Source: Methylococcales bacterium (GTDB lineage: Bacteria; Pseudomonadota; Gammaproteobacteria; Methylococcales; Methylomonadaceae). Taken from it: DNA of 37,585 nucleotides. The stretch covers positions 1-37,585 of the forward strand of contig QVQD01000198.1 of NCBI GenBank assembly GCA_003584875.1. The letters are read 5' to 3'. Position numbers and translations under genes: made by a program. Positions within the stretch are counted from its first letter, which is position 1. Each line of letters opens with the position of its first letter. Under the pieces are notes generated by a model. The model was given only the letters and a program-made list of their open reading frames with translations, ran no database searches and was not told where the DNA came from. This document shows positions 1 to 9,090 of the stretch, piece by piece.

Positions 1-3
1 CAC

Positions 4-89
4 CGTAGGGGCGTATTGCATACGCCCAACATCGAAAGTCCAATGTTATAGAACTTATTTTATAAGGGCGTATGCAATACGCCCCTACG
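4..89 (+). repeat. Long palindromic repeat, family 1, copy A
   Basis: Perfect 24-bp inverted repeat (arms begin CGTAGGGGCGTATTGC) around a 38-bp spacer. Each arm is itself nearly palindromic (GCGTAT-TGC-ATACGC). The same unit recurs at 25732-25817 (inverted) and 29496-29580. The sequence that follows (ATCTTCACCACAATG) is also shared with the other copies. It is a non-coding MITE- or REP-like element. Confidence 0.9.
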
Positions 90-159
90 ATCTTCACCAC
101 AATGTTATCGTGCGCTAGGGTTGTGTTTCAAAACAATTGTTATTGAATAAGAGCAGCAT

Positions 160-278
160 TGTAGGCCGGAATAAGACCATCTAAGCGTAGCGCATGATGG
201 AGTTTCCGGCACAGGATCGCTACCTATGCCGGAAACGCTTTACTCGCTTACGCTCGTAAAGTCTTATTCCGGCCTACA
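160..278 (+). repeat. Palindromic repeat, family 2 (GCCGGAATAAGAC type)
   Basis: Perfect 18-bp terminal inverted repeat (TGTAGGCCGGAATAAGAC and its complement), with a second nested inverted repeat inside (GTTTCCGGCA / TGCCGGAAAC). Related but diverged copies lie near 11355, 16560-16681 and 18175-18299. With copy A of family 1 it fills the gene-free first 299 bases. Confidence 0.9.
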
Positions 279-299
279 AAATAGAAGCTCTTGAGCGGT

Positions 300-863
300 T
301 TATAAAATGTCTTCATCCTGAACATAATAGCGTTCAGCGGCGATGACTTCTGCAGGTATTTTTCTAGCTAGTAAATCATCTACATCGGAAGCAACTCTAT
401 CGATAAGTTGCAAAGTTTCATTCAATTCTAATGATTTAAGCAGGGCATTACCCCATACAGAAACATGGAGCGAGTTGATAATTCGAGTCTTATTGTTTTT
501 GGCCCATTCCTCGGAAATCAATAAACCCAGTTGATCTAATTTAGCCTGAATATTATCAGCTGTTGGGGTGTTTTTTAATTTGAGCAATATATCATGGGTT
601 ATATTATTCCAGCCATTTGGATAAAGTTCAGAGCCCTTATAAAAACGAACTATCCAGCTTAAATATTCTTCCTGACTTTGAATGTTTTTATTGGTTACAT
701 CTTGCTGGTATTGGCTTAGAAAATACGCTCTTGGCGGTAGTTCATTAGGCCAGTTTGGGTCTTGTGGTTTATTAAGCGCACAGCCAGAAAGGCAAGCAAT
801 CAATATAGCAAAGACGCTGATCATGATGTGTTTAGAATGTTTTGATAGCAAGTTGTTAATCAT
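300..863 (-). CDS. Hypothetical lipoprotein
   Basis: A 187-residue protein I do not recognise. After a short N-terminal extension there is a lipoprotein signal peptide with hydrophobic core MISVFAILIACLSGC, whose LSGC fits the lipobox, so the mature protein should begin at Cys28 and be lipid-anchored in the envelope. The mature part starts with a Pro-rich stretch (PNWPNELPPRAYF) and is then largely helical and charged, with no catalytic motif I can name. A second in-frame ATG (Met14) directly before the hydrophobic core could be the true start. It stands alone between repeat clusters, so context gives no function. Confidence 0.75.
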   Translation of the reverse strand: MINNLLSKHSKHIMISVFAILIACLSGCALNKPQDPNWPNELPPRAYFLSQYQQDVTNKNIQSQEEYLSWIVRFYKGSELYPNGWNNITHDILLKLKNTPTADNIQAKLDQLGLLISEEWAKNNKTRIINSLHVSVWGNALLKSLELNETLQLIDRVASDVDDLLARKIPAEVIAAERYYVQDEDIL

Positions 864-919
864 GAAGAGCTTGTCGCAGTTAGGGTCATTGCCGTTTAAT
901 TACTTGTTAGCTAGTTTTT

Positions 920-998
920 GTAGGTCGGGTTAGCGAAAGCGTAACCCGACATTTCGTAGTGTATTCTGTCGGGTTACGCTACCGCTAACCCGACCTAC
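920..998 (+). repeat. Palindromic repeat, family 3 (GTCGGGTTAGCG type)
   Basis: Perfect 16-bp terminal inverted repeat (GTAGGTCGGGTTAGCG / CGCTAACCCGACCTAC) with an inner GCGTAACCCGAC / GTCGGGTTACGC pair. Shorter relatives are at 34314-34344 and 37444-37544. The rest of the 864-1212 gap holds only a small GTCGGGGTTTGTAACCCCG palindrome near 1021 and the hairpin at 1134. Confidence 0.85.
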
Positions 999-1133
999 GT
1001 GCTTTATTGATTCCTATGCTGGTCGGGGTTTGTAACCCCGTCCCGCGTGAATTAATAATGCAATCAATAAAGTCAATTATAAATCGGTACTGTGACGAGA
1101 GTTTTACAATTCGATAGGATGCTGAAACAAAGT

Positions 1134-1165
1134 GAAGCGCACATCATAATACACCGATGCGCTTC
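1134..1165 (-). terminator. Possible terminator of the stressosome/kinase operon
   Basis: Perfect 8-bp stem GAAGCGCA / TGCGCTTC with a 16-base loop, 48 bases beyond the stop of the hybrid kinase. Read on the minus strand it is followed by ACTTTGTTTC, only moderately T-rich. Position favours a terminator; the loop is long and the T-tract weak. Confidence 0.4.
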
Positions 1166-1212
1166 TCTGCCGTTTAGCGCATCTTATAAGAGTGTCGGTT
1201 TGTTAATGATGG

Positions 1213-3927
1213 TTATAGTGGTAATTTTTTCATCAGCTCTAATGCACTTTCAAAATCAAAACCACCTACAGCTTGTTGGATTTCTTTTAACAGTGGGTCA
1301 ATAGCTGTTCCATGTGAGCTTTGCAATAATTCTTCTAATACCTCACCAGCACTGGTGTCGTCATCTTCTAGGAGATTTTTCAGTTGTTGGGTGAGTTTTT
1401 TAAAGGCTTGATCCGATATGGGATCCGTTGTCTTTGTTGATGACTTTGCTGAGACCAACGAGGCTAAACCTTTAATCACAATATCAAGCTCTATTACAGT
1501 CAATGCTAAAAGGTCTGAAATAACCTCTTGGTTACTGCCTTTGTGACAAGCCGTTTCAAGTTTAGCGGCTGCCGCATAAAGTGCATTTGCACCAATGTTT
1601 CCAGCGGTGCCTTTTAAGGTATGTGCAGTACGAGCTTGGGCTGCAGGGTCATCACTGCTAGCCGCTAATGTAAATAACTCTGCAAAATTAGCTTGCCCAT
1701 CGTTAAACATAACGAGTTGTCGATGATAAAGCTTTATGTTGTTCATCGTGGTTGCCAGACCCACTTTCATGTTGATGCCCGGCAATGTCTCAGGTAAGGT
1801 CGGTAAGGCTGGGTTATTTTCTGGATGCTCAGCTACTTTAGGCTCTAAATTAACGCTAGGCTTAGCAGGCCTAATCCATTTAGCCATGGTTTCAAACATG
1901 GTTTGAAGATGTAAGGGTTTTCCAATATGGTCAAACATACCCGATGCGATGACTTTTTCTTTATCACCAGTCATCGTATTGGCTGTCATGGCTATGATCG
2001 GCAGTTTTGCCCAGTCAGGATTTTTACGAATTTCTCGCGTGGCAGTAAAACCATCCATGATAGGCATTTGACAATCCATCAAAACGCCATCAAATTGCTC
2101 GCCAGAATTAAGTATATCAAGTGCTTCTTGGCCATTTTCGGCTAGCTTAATGCGAATATCCGCGCTACTTAATAGTTCTATGGCGAGCTCTTGGTTCATT
2201 TCATTATCTTCGACCAGAAGAATATAAGCGCCTCTGAGCAAAGCCATCATTTTTTCAGTGTTATCACTCTTGTCATCAGAAAGTTTTGCGTCTGCACCTT
2301 CATAGCCTAATGACTTGACGGTCTTCCTAAGCAGATGGCTGGCAATGATGGGTTTCATTAATACCGCCTGTAAATCTATGCCGTGTTTCTTTGCAGATTC
2401 ACGTGCATCATCTCTACTAAATGCAGTTACCATGATGTAAGCAGGTTGTTTAGATAAACTTAAGTTTTCAGTGCGCTTAATGGTTTCAATGCCATTCATG
2501 TTAGGCATGCGCCAGTCTACATAAAGCAGTTCATAAGGTGAATTCAATTTATCTGCGATCATTAGCATTTCTAGGGCTTGATGACCATTGTCGGTAATGT
2601 CAACGACTAAGCCTAGTCCTTGTAACATTGAGGCCATAATTTGCAGTGCCATCTGATTATCATCAACTACCAGTGCACGTATGCCCTCAAGTTCGTTTGA
2701 GCCCCATAGCTGCATAGGGCTGATTTCAACGCTGTCGTTAATACCAAAGCGAGCATGAAAATGAAATGTAGAACCTTGGTCAGGTACGCTTTCTACCCAA
2801 ACATGTCCATCCATGAGTTCAACTAGCTTCTTGGTAATGGCAAGACCTAAGCCAGAGCCGCCATATTTTCGTGTAGTTGATGAGTCTGCCTGACTAAAGG
2901 ATTGAAACAATTTGTTGCATTGTTCCGATGTCATGCCTATGCCAGAATCTTTTACCCAAAAGTGTAAGGTAAGGCCTTCAGAGTCTTCAGCAACAGATTC
3001 TATGCCGATAATGATTTGACCTTGGTCGGTGAACTTGATGGCATTATTACTCAGATTGACTAAAATTTGTTCAAGTCTAAGAGGATCACCTATCAGATGA
3101 TTAGGTAGGTTTTTAGCTTGGCTAAATAATAACTCAAGACCCTTTTCTTCTGCATAGATACCGATTAGGTTCACTAAGTTATCGAGTACATGATCAAGCT
3201 GGAAGTGAGTTTGCTCCAAGGTCATTTTGTCCGCTTCGATCTTGGAAAAATCCAGAATATCATTAATGATGCCCAACAAATTTTCAGCGGCACGACTAAC
3301 ACGCGCTATATAGCCGCGTTGTTGGGCATTGAGGTCTGTTTTAAGTGCAAGGCTAGTCATGCCGATAATCGCATTCATAGGGGTGCGAATTTCATGGCTC
3401 ATGTTAGCTAAAAAATCAGATTTAGACTGAGCAGCTTGTTCGGCAATGGTTTTAGCTTTATCAAGCTCTATGTTTTTAGCTTGTAGGTTCAAAAACAAAT
3501 CTTCACGAGAGTGAAGGTTGATGATGTCGGTTAATTGATTAAAAATTTCAGCGTTAAAGTTTATGGTATTGAATTGATAATTCACCAATAGCGTAAAGAT
3601 AAAGTTTTCAATGATCAGTTCTGAAGAAAGTCTACCCAAAGAAATACTCTTTAAGGTTTCTATGTTGGGTTCTGGTCCTATCGCTGAAAAAGCGCATTGC
3701 AACTGGAGGCTGTTATTTTTTTGGGGCGCTATCCATAGTTCTAATAACGGTTTATTTCCAGACTTTCTAAGCCAACGACACAACTCTGAAATCTCGGAGA
3801 CCAAGCGCGTGCTTATTATTGAGTCCAGTTTGAGTAAATTCGCCAATTCACGAACTTTATTGCGCGCATCAAACAGGGAGGTGTCGGTGGTCAAATTAAT
3901 TTGACCTAAAAAATCTATCTGTTCCAT
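1213..3927 (-). CDS. Hybrid histidine kinase with two receivers and HPt, stressosome-linked
   Basis: Cytoplasmic hybrid sensor kinase of about 904 residues with no transmembrane segment. Order: an unusual N-terminal region (about 1-160), HisKA with [14 protein letters not shown] (phospho-His near 178), HATPase_c (N-box LSNNAIKF, G boxes DSGIGM and GGSGLGLA), a receiver with the acceptor Asp in LLYVDWRMP (about 471), a second receiver with LMDCQMP (about 618), and a C-terminal HPt domain with HTLKGTAGN (His about 769). A full internal His-Asp-His phosphorelay is therefore present. The N-terminus ([20 protein letters not shown]) loosely resembles the RsbT/RsbW fold without its ATP-binding residues. 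The track begins at a TTG (3942); I prefer the ATG at 3927, which overlaps the upstream rsbT-rsbX gene by 13 bases and implies coupling. It is the last gene of the operon and the likely output of the stressosome. Confidence 0.9.
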   Translation of the reverse strand: MEQIDFLGQINLTTDTSLFDARNKVRELANLLKLDSIISTRLVSEISELCRWLRKSGNKPLLELWIAPQKNNSLQLQCAFSAIGPEPNIETLKSISLGRLSSELIIENFIFTLLVNYQFNTINFNAEIFNQLTDIINLHSREDLFLNLQAKNIELDKAKTIAEQAAQSKSDFLANMSHEIRTPMNAIIGMTSLALKTDLNAQQRGYIARVSRAAENLLGIINDILDFSKIEADKMTLEQTHFQLDHVLDNLVNLIGIYAEEKGLELLFSQAKNLPNHLIGDPLRLEQILVNLSNNAIKFTDQGQIIIGIESVAEDSEGLTLHFWVKDSGIGMTSEQCNKLFQSFSQADSSTTRKYGGSGLGLAITKKLVELMDGHVWVESVPDQGSTFHFHARFGINDSVEISPMQLWGSNELEGIRALVVDDNQMALQIMASMLQGLGLVVDITDNGHQALEMLMIADKLNSPYELLYVDWRMPNMNGIETIKRTENLSLSKQPAYIMVTAFSRDDARESAKKHGIDLQAVLMKPIIASHLLRKTVKSLGYEGADAKLSDDKSDNTEKMMALLRGAYILLVEDNEMNQELAIELLSSADIRIKLAENGQEALDILNSGEQFDGVLMDCQMPIMDGFTATREIRKNPDWAKLPIIAMTANTMTGDKEKVIASGMFDHIGKPLHLQTMFETMAKWIRPAKPSVNLEPKVAEHPENNPALPTLPETLPGINMKVGLATTMNNIKLYHRQLVMFNDGQANFAELFTLAASSDDPAAQARTAHTLKGTAGNIGANALYAAAAKLETACHKGSNQEVISDLLALTVIELDIVIKGLASLVSAKSSTKTTDPISDQAFKKLTQQLKNLLEDDDTSAGEVLEELLQSSHGTAIDPLLKEIQQAVGGFDFESALELMKKLPL

Positions 3928-5021
3928 TTTATTACTATGCAAGAAGCATCATCATGAGTTTTGCCTAGAAGATCTACTAGGCGATGGGCGATAGTATTCG
4001 CATCCAGAAAACGAAGCTTAAGGGCTTCTTTTTTAATTAAAGATTCAGATAAACCATCAGTGAACATAATAGCCATATCTCCTGGATTGAAGTGGGTTGA
4101 TTGTTCATTATAACTAGGTAAACGTTGTCCGAGTATGCCGTCACGAGAAACCCCTCGCCATTTTTTATCATTAAATACGATAAGGTTAGTATTACCTATG
4201 CCAGCATAAGTGACTATTTGTTTAGTGGCATCAAAAAAAGCTAAGCCCATCGCTGCACCAATCGTGCCTTTTGCAAGTTGATCAAGTTTAGTCATTAAGC
4301 TGGAGAGGTTTGAAGAGGCTATTTTTTTAAGTCCGTTAAGCAATAGTAAAGCCATCTTATGTGCTTCTGGGCCATGGCCGGTAGCATCTACAATGCTCAA
4401 TAAATAACCCTGCTCTAAAGGGATGGCTAATACTTGATCTCCTGAGACCCTATATCCTGGATAGGCGCGGGTACGATTACCAATTTCAAAATTGATGAGT
4501 GGCGATGCTTTGCTCAAGGTAGCATTTCTAAATTCTAAAAGTCTTTCGGATGTTGAAGAATAGAAGGCCTTTGTTGACGATAAAACTTGAAGCTTAATAT
4601 CAACTTTGATGTTTTTTCTTGCAAATACACAAGTGCCATGACCTAGGTTAGAATGAATTTCAAAAGTATCGGCAATGCGTTTGACACCGGATAAGCCTAA
4701 GCCTAGTGTACCGCTAGAACTAAAATTTTCCTGCATGGCTTGCTCTACATTGTCAATGCCAGGACCAGTATCTGTTGCGAGCACTTCAATTTCTACAGTG
4801 CCAGGCCATTCGTAAGAGCGTAGTTCTATATAACCTGGACTTGCATATTTAATAATATTGCTAGCTAGTTCAGAAATAATAGTAGCAATTAATGATTTGT
4901 CCACAGCGTTGGCGCCTATTAAAGGTTGCCAATTAAGAGTATGGGTAATTGCAATATTTAAGTCTATTTGTTCATTTATAAATAAGCGACAGTTAGTAGA
5001 ACAAACATTGTCTTGTAGCAT
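3915..5021 (-). CDS. RsbT-RsbX fusion: serine kinase plus PP2C-type phosphatase
   Basis: A 368-residue two-domain protein. Residues about 15-137 form an RsbT-like GHKL serine kinase: N-box [32 protein letters not shown] and GHGT match the switch kinase that phosphorylates RsbS/RsbR. Residues about 178-366 form a SpoIIE/RsbX-like PP2C phosphatase: [29 protein letters not shown] and HDDAS supply the metal-binding Asp residues. In known stressosome operons these are separate proteins; here opposing kinase and phosphatase share one chain. It starts 2 bases after the rsbS stop and overlaps the kinase gene downstream, so it is part of one operon. Target identity (the RsbS- and RsbR-like proteins next door) is inferred from context. 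Family assignment is strong; the RsbX label rather than generic SpoIIE phosphatase rests on motif and context. Confidence 0.88.
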   Translation of the reverse strand: MLQDNVCSTNCRLFINEQIDLNIAITHTLNWQPLIGANAVDKSLIATIISELASNIIKYASPGYIELRSYEWPGTVEIEVLATDTGPGIDNVEQAMQENFSSSGTLGLGLSGVKRIADTFEIHSNLGHGTCVFARKNIKVDIKLQVLSSTKAFYSSTSERLLEFRNATLSKASPLINFEIGNRTRAYPGYRVSGDQVLAIPLEQGYLLSIVDATGHGPEAHKMALLLLNGLKKIASSNLSSLMTKLDQLAKGTIGAAMGLAFFDATKQIVTYAGIGNTNLIVFNDKKWRGVSRDGILGQRLPSYNEQSTHFNPGDMAIMFTDGLSESLIKKEALKLRFLDANTIAHRLVDLLGKTHDDASCIVIKWNR

Positions 5022-5023
5022 GT

Positions 5024-5407
5024 TCAGACTATGTCCTTTATCTTATTTAAAACTCTGTCTATATCATCAAGTCCAGAGACGGTATTGATACCTGAGATAT
5101 CAGCACCTGCTGAGATTAAAAAAGCGACTACCCCCGCATTAAAGCCTGTGAAAATTGTTTCTGCGCCCATTAATTTAATCATCAGGGCGATGCTATGTAG
5201 GGCATTAAATTCTGTTAAATCTAATATGGCGATTGCAGATAAATCGAAAATAACTAGGGCAATTCTTTGGGTTTTTATATTTTCCAGCACCTCAGAATTT
5301 AATACAGCTATCATCTCTGGGGTGATGTCGCCTTGCAAAATGATCGATAATCGATTATTTGTTCGGCTCATGGAAACGCCGCTGTTTTTAGATAAATCCA
5401 GGCTCAT
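5024..5407 (-). CDS. RsbS-like STAS domain protein
   Basis: A 127-residue single STAS domain, the RsbS-type scaffold of a stressosome. The core LVIFDLSAIAILDLTEF followed by LMGAETIFTGFN and GVVAFLISAGADI aligns with RsbS (typical VDSF, LLG, VG, LVELG). The Ser normally phosphorylated by RsbT is replaced by Leu in ILDL, though a Thr (about 65) follows at once and could be the acceptor. It lies 24 bases after rsbR and 2 bases before the RsbT-RsbX fusion, the classic R-S-T-X order. The start gives an N-terminal extension of about 15 residues; the internal ATG at Met13 is an alternative, and neither has a clear Shine-Dalgarno. Confidence 0.85.
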   Translation of the reverse strand: MSLDLSKNSGVSMSRTNNRLSIILQGDITPEMIAVLNSEVLENIKTQRIALVIFDLSAIAILDLTEFNALHSIALMIKLMGAETIFTGFNAGVVAFLISAGADISGINTVSGLDDIDRVLNKIKDIV

Positions 5408-5431
5408 AGTGTAGCTACAGTTATTGATTAA

Positions 5432-6313
5432 TTAAGAAATAGTCACTTTGATCATTTTTAAAGCAATTTCAAAGGCGTCACGTAGTGTGGATGTTGATTT
5501 GATTTCCCCAACATCTACGCCCAGTTCAATGATGGTTCTAGCAATGGCAGGTGATATTCCAGAAATAATAGCTTCACAGCCCATTAATTGAGTGGCTTTA
5601 GTGATTTTAATTAATTGGTTAGCTACGGCGGTATCAACTGATGCGACGCCACTAATATCTAAAATAAAAACTTTGGTACGTTCTTCAGCAATTTTAGAGA
5701 GTGACTTATTCATGATGTCTTGGGCGCGACTGGAATCTAAGATGCCAAGCAACGGTAATAGCAATATGCCCTCCCAGATAGGTGTGACTGGGGTAGCCAT
5801 TTCTATCATGGTTTTGTGGCTTTCTTCCAGACGAGCATTATGGATATGAGTAATAATGTCCATGACTAAGTAAGTGTCAAGAAAGAAATGTTTTGTGACT
5901 GCATTAGCGATGTCACCGATATTTGCAGGCATAGGCTTGATATTCCAAAGTTCATCAGCTATCAGTTGGAAAGCCTTAGAGACACCTGCAAAATAAATAT
6001 CATTGGGTAAGCCAATTCGGGCATGGACTTCACCGATACGATAACGATCAGTTACATACTGTTCATTGATATTAGCGGAAAAGAAACTTTGCCAGTAGCT
6101 AAGTTGTTGCTTTTTTATTTGCATTAAGTTATTGCTATTAGTGCCAAAAAACATTGAAAATTCTTTTTGTGTGACTAACCATGCATACCATTTTTCAATG
6201 AGTTGGGGTAGGAAATTGTCAAGCAATAAACCTGCATTACGTATGAGTTTAAAGTCTGTGTCAGTGATGACAAATTTATCTTTGAGTTCTTCTAGGTTTA
6301 TTTTTTGATCCAT
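5432..6313 (-). CDS. rsbR: RsbR-type globin-coupled STAS stressosome sensor
   Basis: A 293-residue protein. Residues about 10-165 are a globin-coupled-sensor (protoglobin-like) domain; VHARIGLPNDIYFAG holds the expected proximal haem His (about H97) in the family's H-x-x-IGL context. Residues about 175-290 are the RsbR STAS domain: PIWEGILLLPLLGILDSSRA, then LDISGVASVDTAVANQL and GISPAIARTIIELGVD. Both phospho-acceptor positions known in RsbR are occupied, Ser194 in LDSSRA and Thr228 in VDTAVA. The probable role is to bind O2 or another gas at the haem and set RsbT kinase activity in the stressosome. The start ATG has a good upstream AGGAAAC ribosome binding site. It is the first gene of the four-gene operon. 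Confidence 0.92.
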   Translation of the reverse strand: MDQKINLEELKDKFVITDTDFKLIRNAGLLLDNFLPQLIEKWYAWLVTQKEFSMFFGTNSNNLMQIKKQQLSYWQSFFSANINEQYVTDRYRIGEVHARIGLPNDIYFAGVSKAFQLIADELWNIKPMPANIGDIANAVTKHFFLDTYLVMDIITHIHNARLEESHKTMIEMATPVTPIWEGILLLPLLGILDSSRAQDIMNKSLSKIAEERTKVFILDISGVASVDTAVANQLIKITKATQLMGCEAIISGISPAIARTIIELGVDVGEIKSTSTLRDAFEIALKMIKVTIS

Positions 6314-6688
6314 TAAGGTGTTTCCTATAAATACTGTCTGCTAAATGCGTTCATTAAGAAAGAGGGTGCTTAAGTCGATTTAAGTTTTGAGTTTAGAGCG
6401 TTAAGCTATTTCTCTAAAACTTTTGGTGTATCTGTAAAACGGGTTTGTAAGTTATAGATTACTATAATAGCAACAATTTTATAAAGGATAATTTTTAACC
6501 CGAACAGAGGGTTTGAATATCCTAACTGATTAATACGATGATAGAGCAAAGCTGTCTCCATAAGACAATGTCATTGCTAGCAATAATAATGGGCTAATGA
6601 CTGTAGGGGCGACAAATTCGCCCCTACAATAAATCATTCAATCTACTACATAAGCTCACAATGCTTATCTACCCATTAGCTCCAAGTA
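6314..6688. other. Intergenic region upstream of rsbR
   Basis: 375 bases between two minus-strand signalling genes. The rsbR promoter should lie here; AT-rich sequence near 6455-6490 (TATAGATTACTATAATAG) is a plausible location, but I cannot define boxes with confidence. The only clear structure is the palindrome at 6602-6628. Confidence 0.5.
6602..6628 (+). repeat. Short palindrome, family 4 (GTAGGGGCGACA type)
   Basis: Perfect 11-bp stem TGTAGGGGCGA / TCGCCCCTACA with a 5-base loop, 61 bases past the stop of the REC-PAS-HK-REC gene. It is a minimal form of the longer elements at 15421-15488 and 33455-33520. It could fold in RNA at the 3' end of the kinase transcript, but no T-tract follows. 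Confidence 0.8.
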
Positions 6689-8674
6689 TTAACGATTTAG
6701 CCATTGAACTAAAGTAGACAATAATTCATTTACATTAATGGGTTTGCCTACAAAATCATTCATGCCTGCAGCGAGACTGCGTTGTCGTTCTTCATCAGTT
6801 ACGCTGGCACTTAAAGCGATTACGGGCAACTTTGCATAGTGTGGATTTTTACGAATCTCGGTGGTGGCTTGGTAGCCATTCATGACGGGCATGTGTAAAT
6901 CCATTAACACCACATCAAAATCTTGTTGCTCTAATGCACTTAAGGCTTCAGAGCCATCATTAGTCAAAACTATGAGGCTGGCACCATGACGTTTAAGCAC
7001 TTGATGAATGATCTTCTGGTTGAAGCTATCATCTTCCACGACGAGTATTTTAAAGCCGATCAAGGCTTCTGTTTCTGAGCGTATGTCAATTGTTGGGGTG
7101 TTGGTTGATGGTGTTTTAATGCTAGTTAGTTCCGATGTAGGCGTCGTTGGAAGTAGCAATTCAAAGCTAAAACAACTGCCTTCCCCTGGTTGGCTGTCTA
7201 CTTTAATTTGACTCTTCATCAACGCGACTAAGTCTTGACTGATGACTAAACCTAAACCTGTGCCTTCAAATTTTCTAGCATAACCATCGTCTACTTGGCT
7301 AAAGGGCATAAACAATTTATCTTGTTGATCTTCGGCTATACCAATACCAGTATCTGTTACGGCAAATAATAATCGTGCTTGATGCTCATCAAGCTCTAGC
7401 AAGCTAATGTTTAGCGATACTGAGCCTTGTTGGGTAAATTTGATAGCATTGCCAAGTAGATTAGTGAGTGCTTGTCTTAAGCGAAAGGGGTCGCAGATTA
7501 GGTGTTCAGGCACTCGCTCATCGATGTCTATTTTTAAAGCTAAACCTTTGCTCTGCGCAGTGTCTATGAATAAATTATAGAGAGTTTTTTGCAAGTCATG
7601 CACATTGAATGGACTTAGGTTAAGGCCCATTTTTCCGGCTTCGAGTTTCGATAAATCTAGTATGTCATTAAGAATGACCATCAGATTGTTGGAGGCGGTA
7701 TTGATGTTTTTTAAATAATCGCTAACTTTTTGCGGCATATCATAAAGCAAAGCCAATTCTGAAAAGCCTATGATGGCACTCATGGGTGTGCGAATTTCAT
7801 GAGACATATTAGCTAGAAACTGTGACTTAGTTTTGCTTAAGTTTTCAGCGCGTTCTTTGGCTGCTAGAAGTAGTGCTTCGTTTTGTTTACGTTCGGTGAT
7901 GTCAATAAAGCTGACTACGCAGCCGATAATTTCCTCATTATTTTTAATCGGGTGTGCTTCGTATTGTACTGGGAAACTAGTGCCGTCTTTACGCCAGAAT
8001 ACCTCTGCTTCATCTGAGGAATTTGAATGACCTTGCAGGGCATTGTATATCGGGCAAAGTTCTGCGTTATAAACAGAGCCATTTGCATGGGCATAATGAA
8101 AGAGTTGGTGGTTATTTTTGCCTAGAACTTCTTGTTGTGACTCATAACCCAGCATAGTTAACGCTGATGCATTCATAAAAATACAATCACCGTTAATGCC
8201 AATACCGAAGATGCCTTCACCCGTGGCGTTAAGTATCAAATCTAGGCGCAAATGGGCTTGAAGATTTTTGTCTTTTAATAAGTCGTTCGCAGCTTTAATC
8301 CTTAGATGATTTTTTACACGTGCCATTAATATAGCAGGGCTGATCGGCTTAGAAATATAATCGACCGCGCCTAATTCTAAACCAAATTGCTCGTCTTCAA
8401 CATCAGACAATGCGGTTAAAAATATGATCGGGATATGGGCTGTTATAGGATTTTCTTTAAGTCGTTTACAAACCTCGAAGCCCGAAAGTCCGGGCATCAT
8501 AAGATCGAGTAAAATCAGGTCGATGCTGTTGTCGCTCTGAGCAATTGCAAGTCCTTTTTCGCCATTAATTGCCGATTTGACCTTGTAATAGTTTCTGAGT
8601 AATCCTGATATTAGATTAATAATGTCAGGAGAGTCGTCTATGATGAGAATGACTGGTTTTAAGGTTCCGCTCAT
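6689..8674 (-). CDS. REC-PAS-histidine kinase-REC hybrid regulator
   Basis: A 661-residue cytoplasmic phosphorelay protein. An N-terminal receiver (residues 8-120; acidic pair in LIIDDSPD, acceptor Asp57 in LLDLMMPG, Lys109 in SKP) is followed by a PAS domain (about 142-262, ending in the PAC motif FIDITERKQ). Next come HisKA with [14 protein letters not shown] (His292), HATPase_c (N-box LTNLLGNAIKFT, DTGIGI, GTGLGLVI), and a C-terminal receiver with VLMDLHMP (Asp592). There is no transmembrane segment. The PAS domain lacks the LOV Cys motif, so its ligand is unknown. There is no DNA-binding output domain, so it must signal through a partner. It lies 375 bases upstream of rsbR in the same direction, probably as its own transcription unit. 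The start lacks a strong Shine-Dalgarno. Confidence 0.9.
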   Translation of the reverse strand: MSGTLKPVILIIDDSPDIINLISGLLRNYYKVKSAINGEKGLAIAQSDNSIDLILLDLMMPGLSGFEVCKRLKENPITAHIPIIFLTALSDVEDEQFGLELGAVDYISKPISPAILMARVKNHLRIKAANDLLKDKNLQAHLRLDLILNATGEGIFGIGINGDCIFMNASALTMLGYESQQEVLGKNNHQLFHYAHANGSVYNAELCPIYNALQGHSNSSDEAEVFWRKDGTSFPVQYEAHPIKNNEEIIGCVVSFIDITERKQNEALLLAAKERAENLSKTKSQFLANMSHEIRTPMSAIIGFSELALLYDMPQKVSDYLKNINTASNNLMVILNDILDLSKLEAGKMGLNLSPFNVHDLQKTLYNLFIDTAQSKGLALKIDIDERVPEHLICDPFRLRQALTNLLGNAIKFTQQGSVSLNISLLELDEHQARLLFAVTDTGIGIAEDQQDKLFMPFSQVDDGYARKFEGTGLGLVISQDLVALMKSQIKVDSQPGEGSCFSFELLLPTTPTSELTSIKTPSTNTPTIDIRSETEALIGFKILVVEDDSFNQKIIHQVLKRHGASLIVLTNDGSEALSALEQQDFDVVLMDLHMPVMNGYQATTEIRKNPHYAKLPVIALSASVTDEERQRSLAAGMNDFVGKPINVNELLSTLVQWLNR

Positions 8675-9090
8675 GTTGTTTTAGGGTTTTTGATAGTGTA
8701 ATCAGCTAAATGCGAAAAACTTTTTAATTCTGTGTAAAAAGTTTGATAGTTTAAGCTATTTTTTCTATTTAGTTAAAATTACTGAAAAGCATCGTGTGGT
8801 TAATGAGCACTTAATCATTTAGGCTATTCTATTGCTGAGCAGTCGTGAGCCCTGCGAATGCCGGTATCTCTATTATTGTGTAATATCTTCTTGTTAGTTC
8901 ATTCCTGAAAATCTTATTCGAAAAAACAATTGCATTGAAAGCCTAGTTAGCTCAATCCTTAACTAAATAATCATCAAAATCACCAGCAACTATTGCTTGA
9001 TGCAGTAATGTCCTCAACACTTATCGAACAGTTCTAGATGTTTCGTATTAAAGTTCTAAAATACAAGGCTATAAAATAGAGCTAAAAACC
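8675..9090. other. Gene-free AT-rich intergenic stretch
   Basis: 416 bases between two minus-strand genes. No ORF, repeat family or convincing terminator is visible. It should hold the promoter of the hybrid kinase gene at 8674 and the 3' end of the BLUF gene transcript. Confidence 0.5.

Noticed and set aside
1-299. CRISPR-like impression from repeated palindromes
   Set aside because: Copies are few, scattered over 37 kb, in both orientations and of several families. No regular spacers and no cas gene.
1092-1304. 70-residue plus-strand ORF at the end of the hybrid kinase gene
   Set aside because: Overlaps the kinase HPt end and a hairpin; no conserved features.
5031-5414. 127-residue plus-strand ORF exactly opposite the rsbS-like gene
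   Set aside because: Its frame is the complement of a well-conserved STAS gene in a tight operon. It has no ribosome binding site and its translation matches no family.
6689-8674. LOV function for the PAS domain of the REC-PAS-HK-REC protein
   Set aside because: The PAS core (GKNNHQLFHY) lacks the NCRFLQ adduct motif, so flavin photochemistry is not supported.
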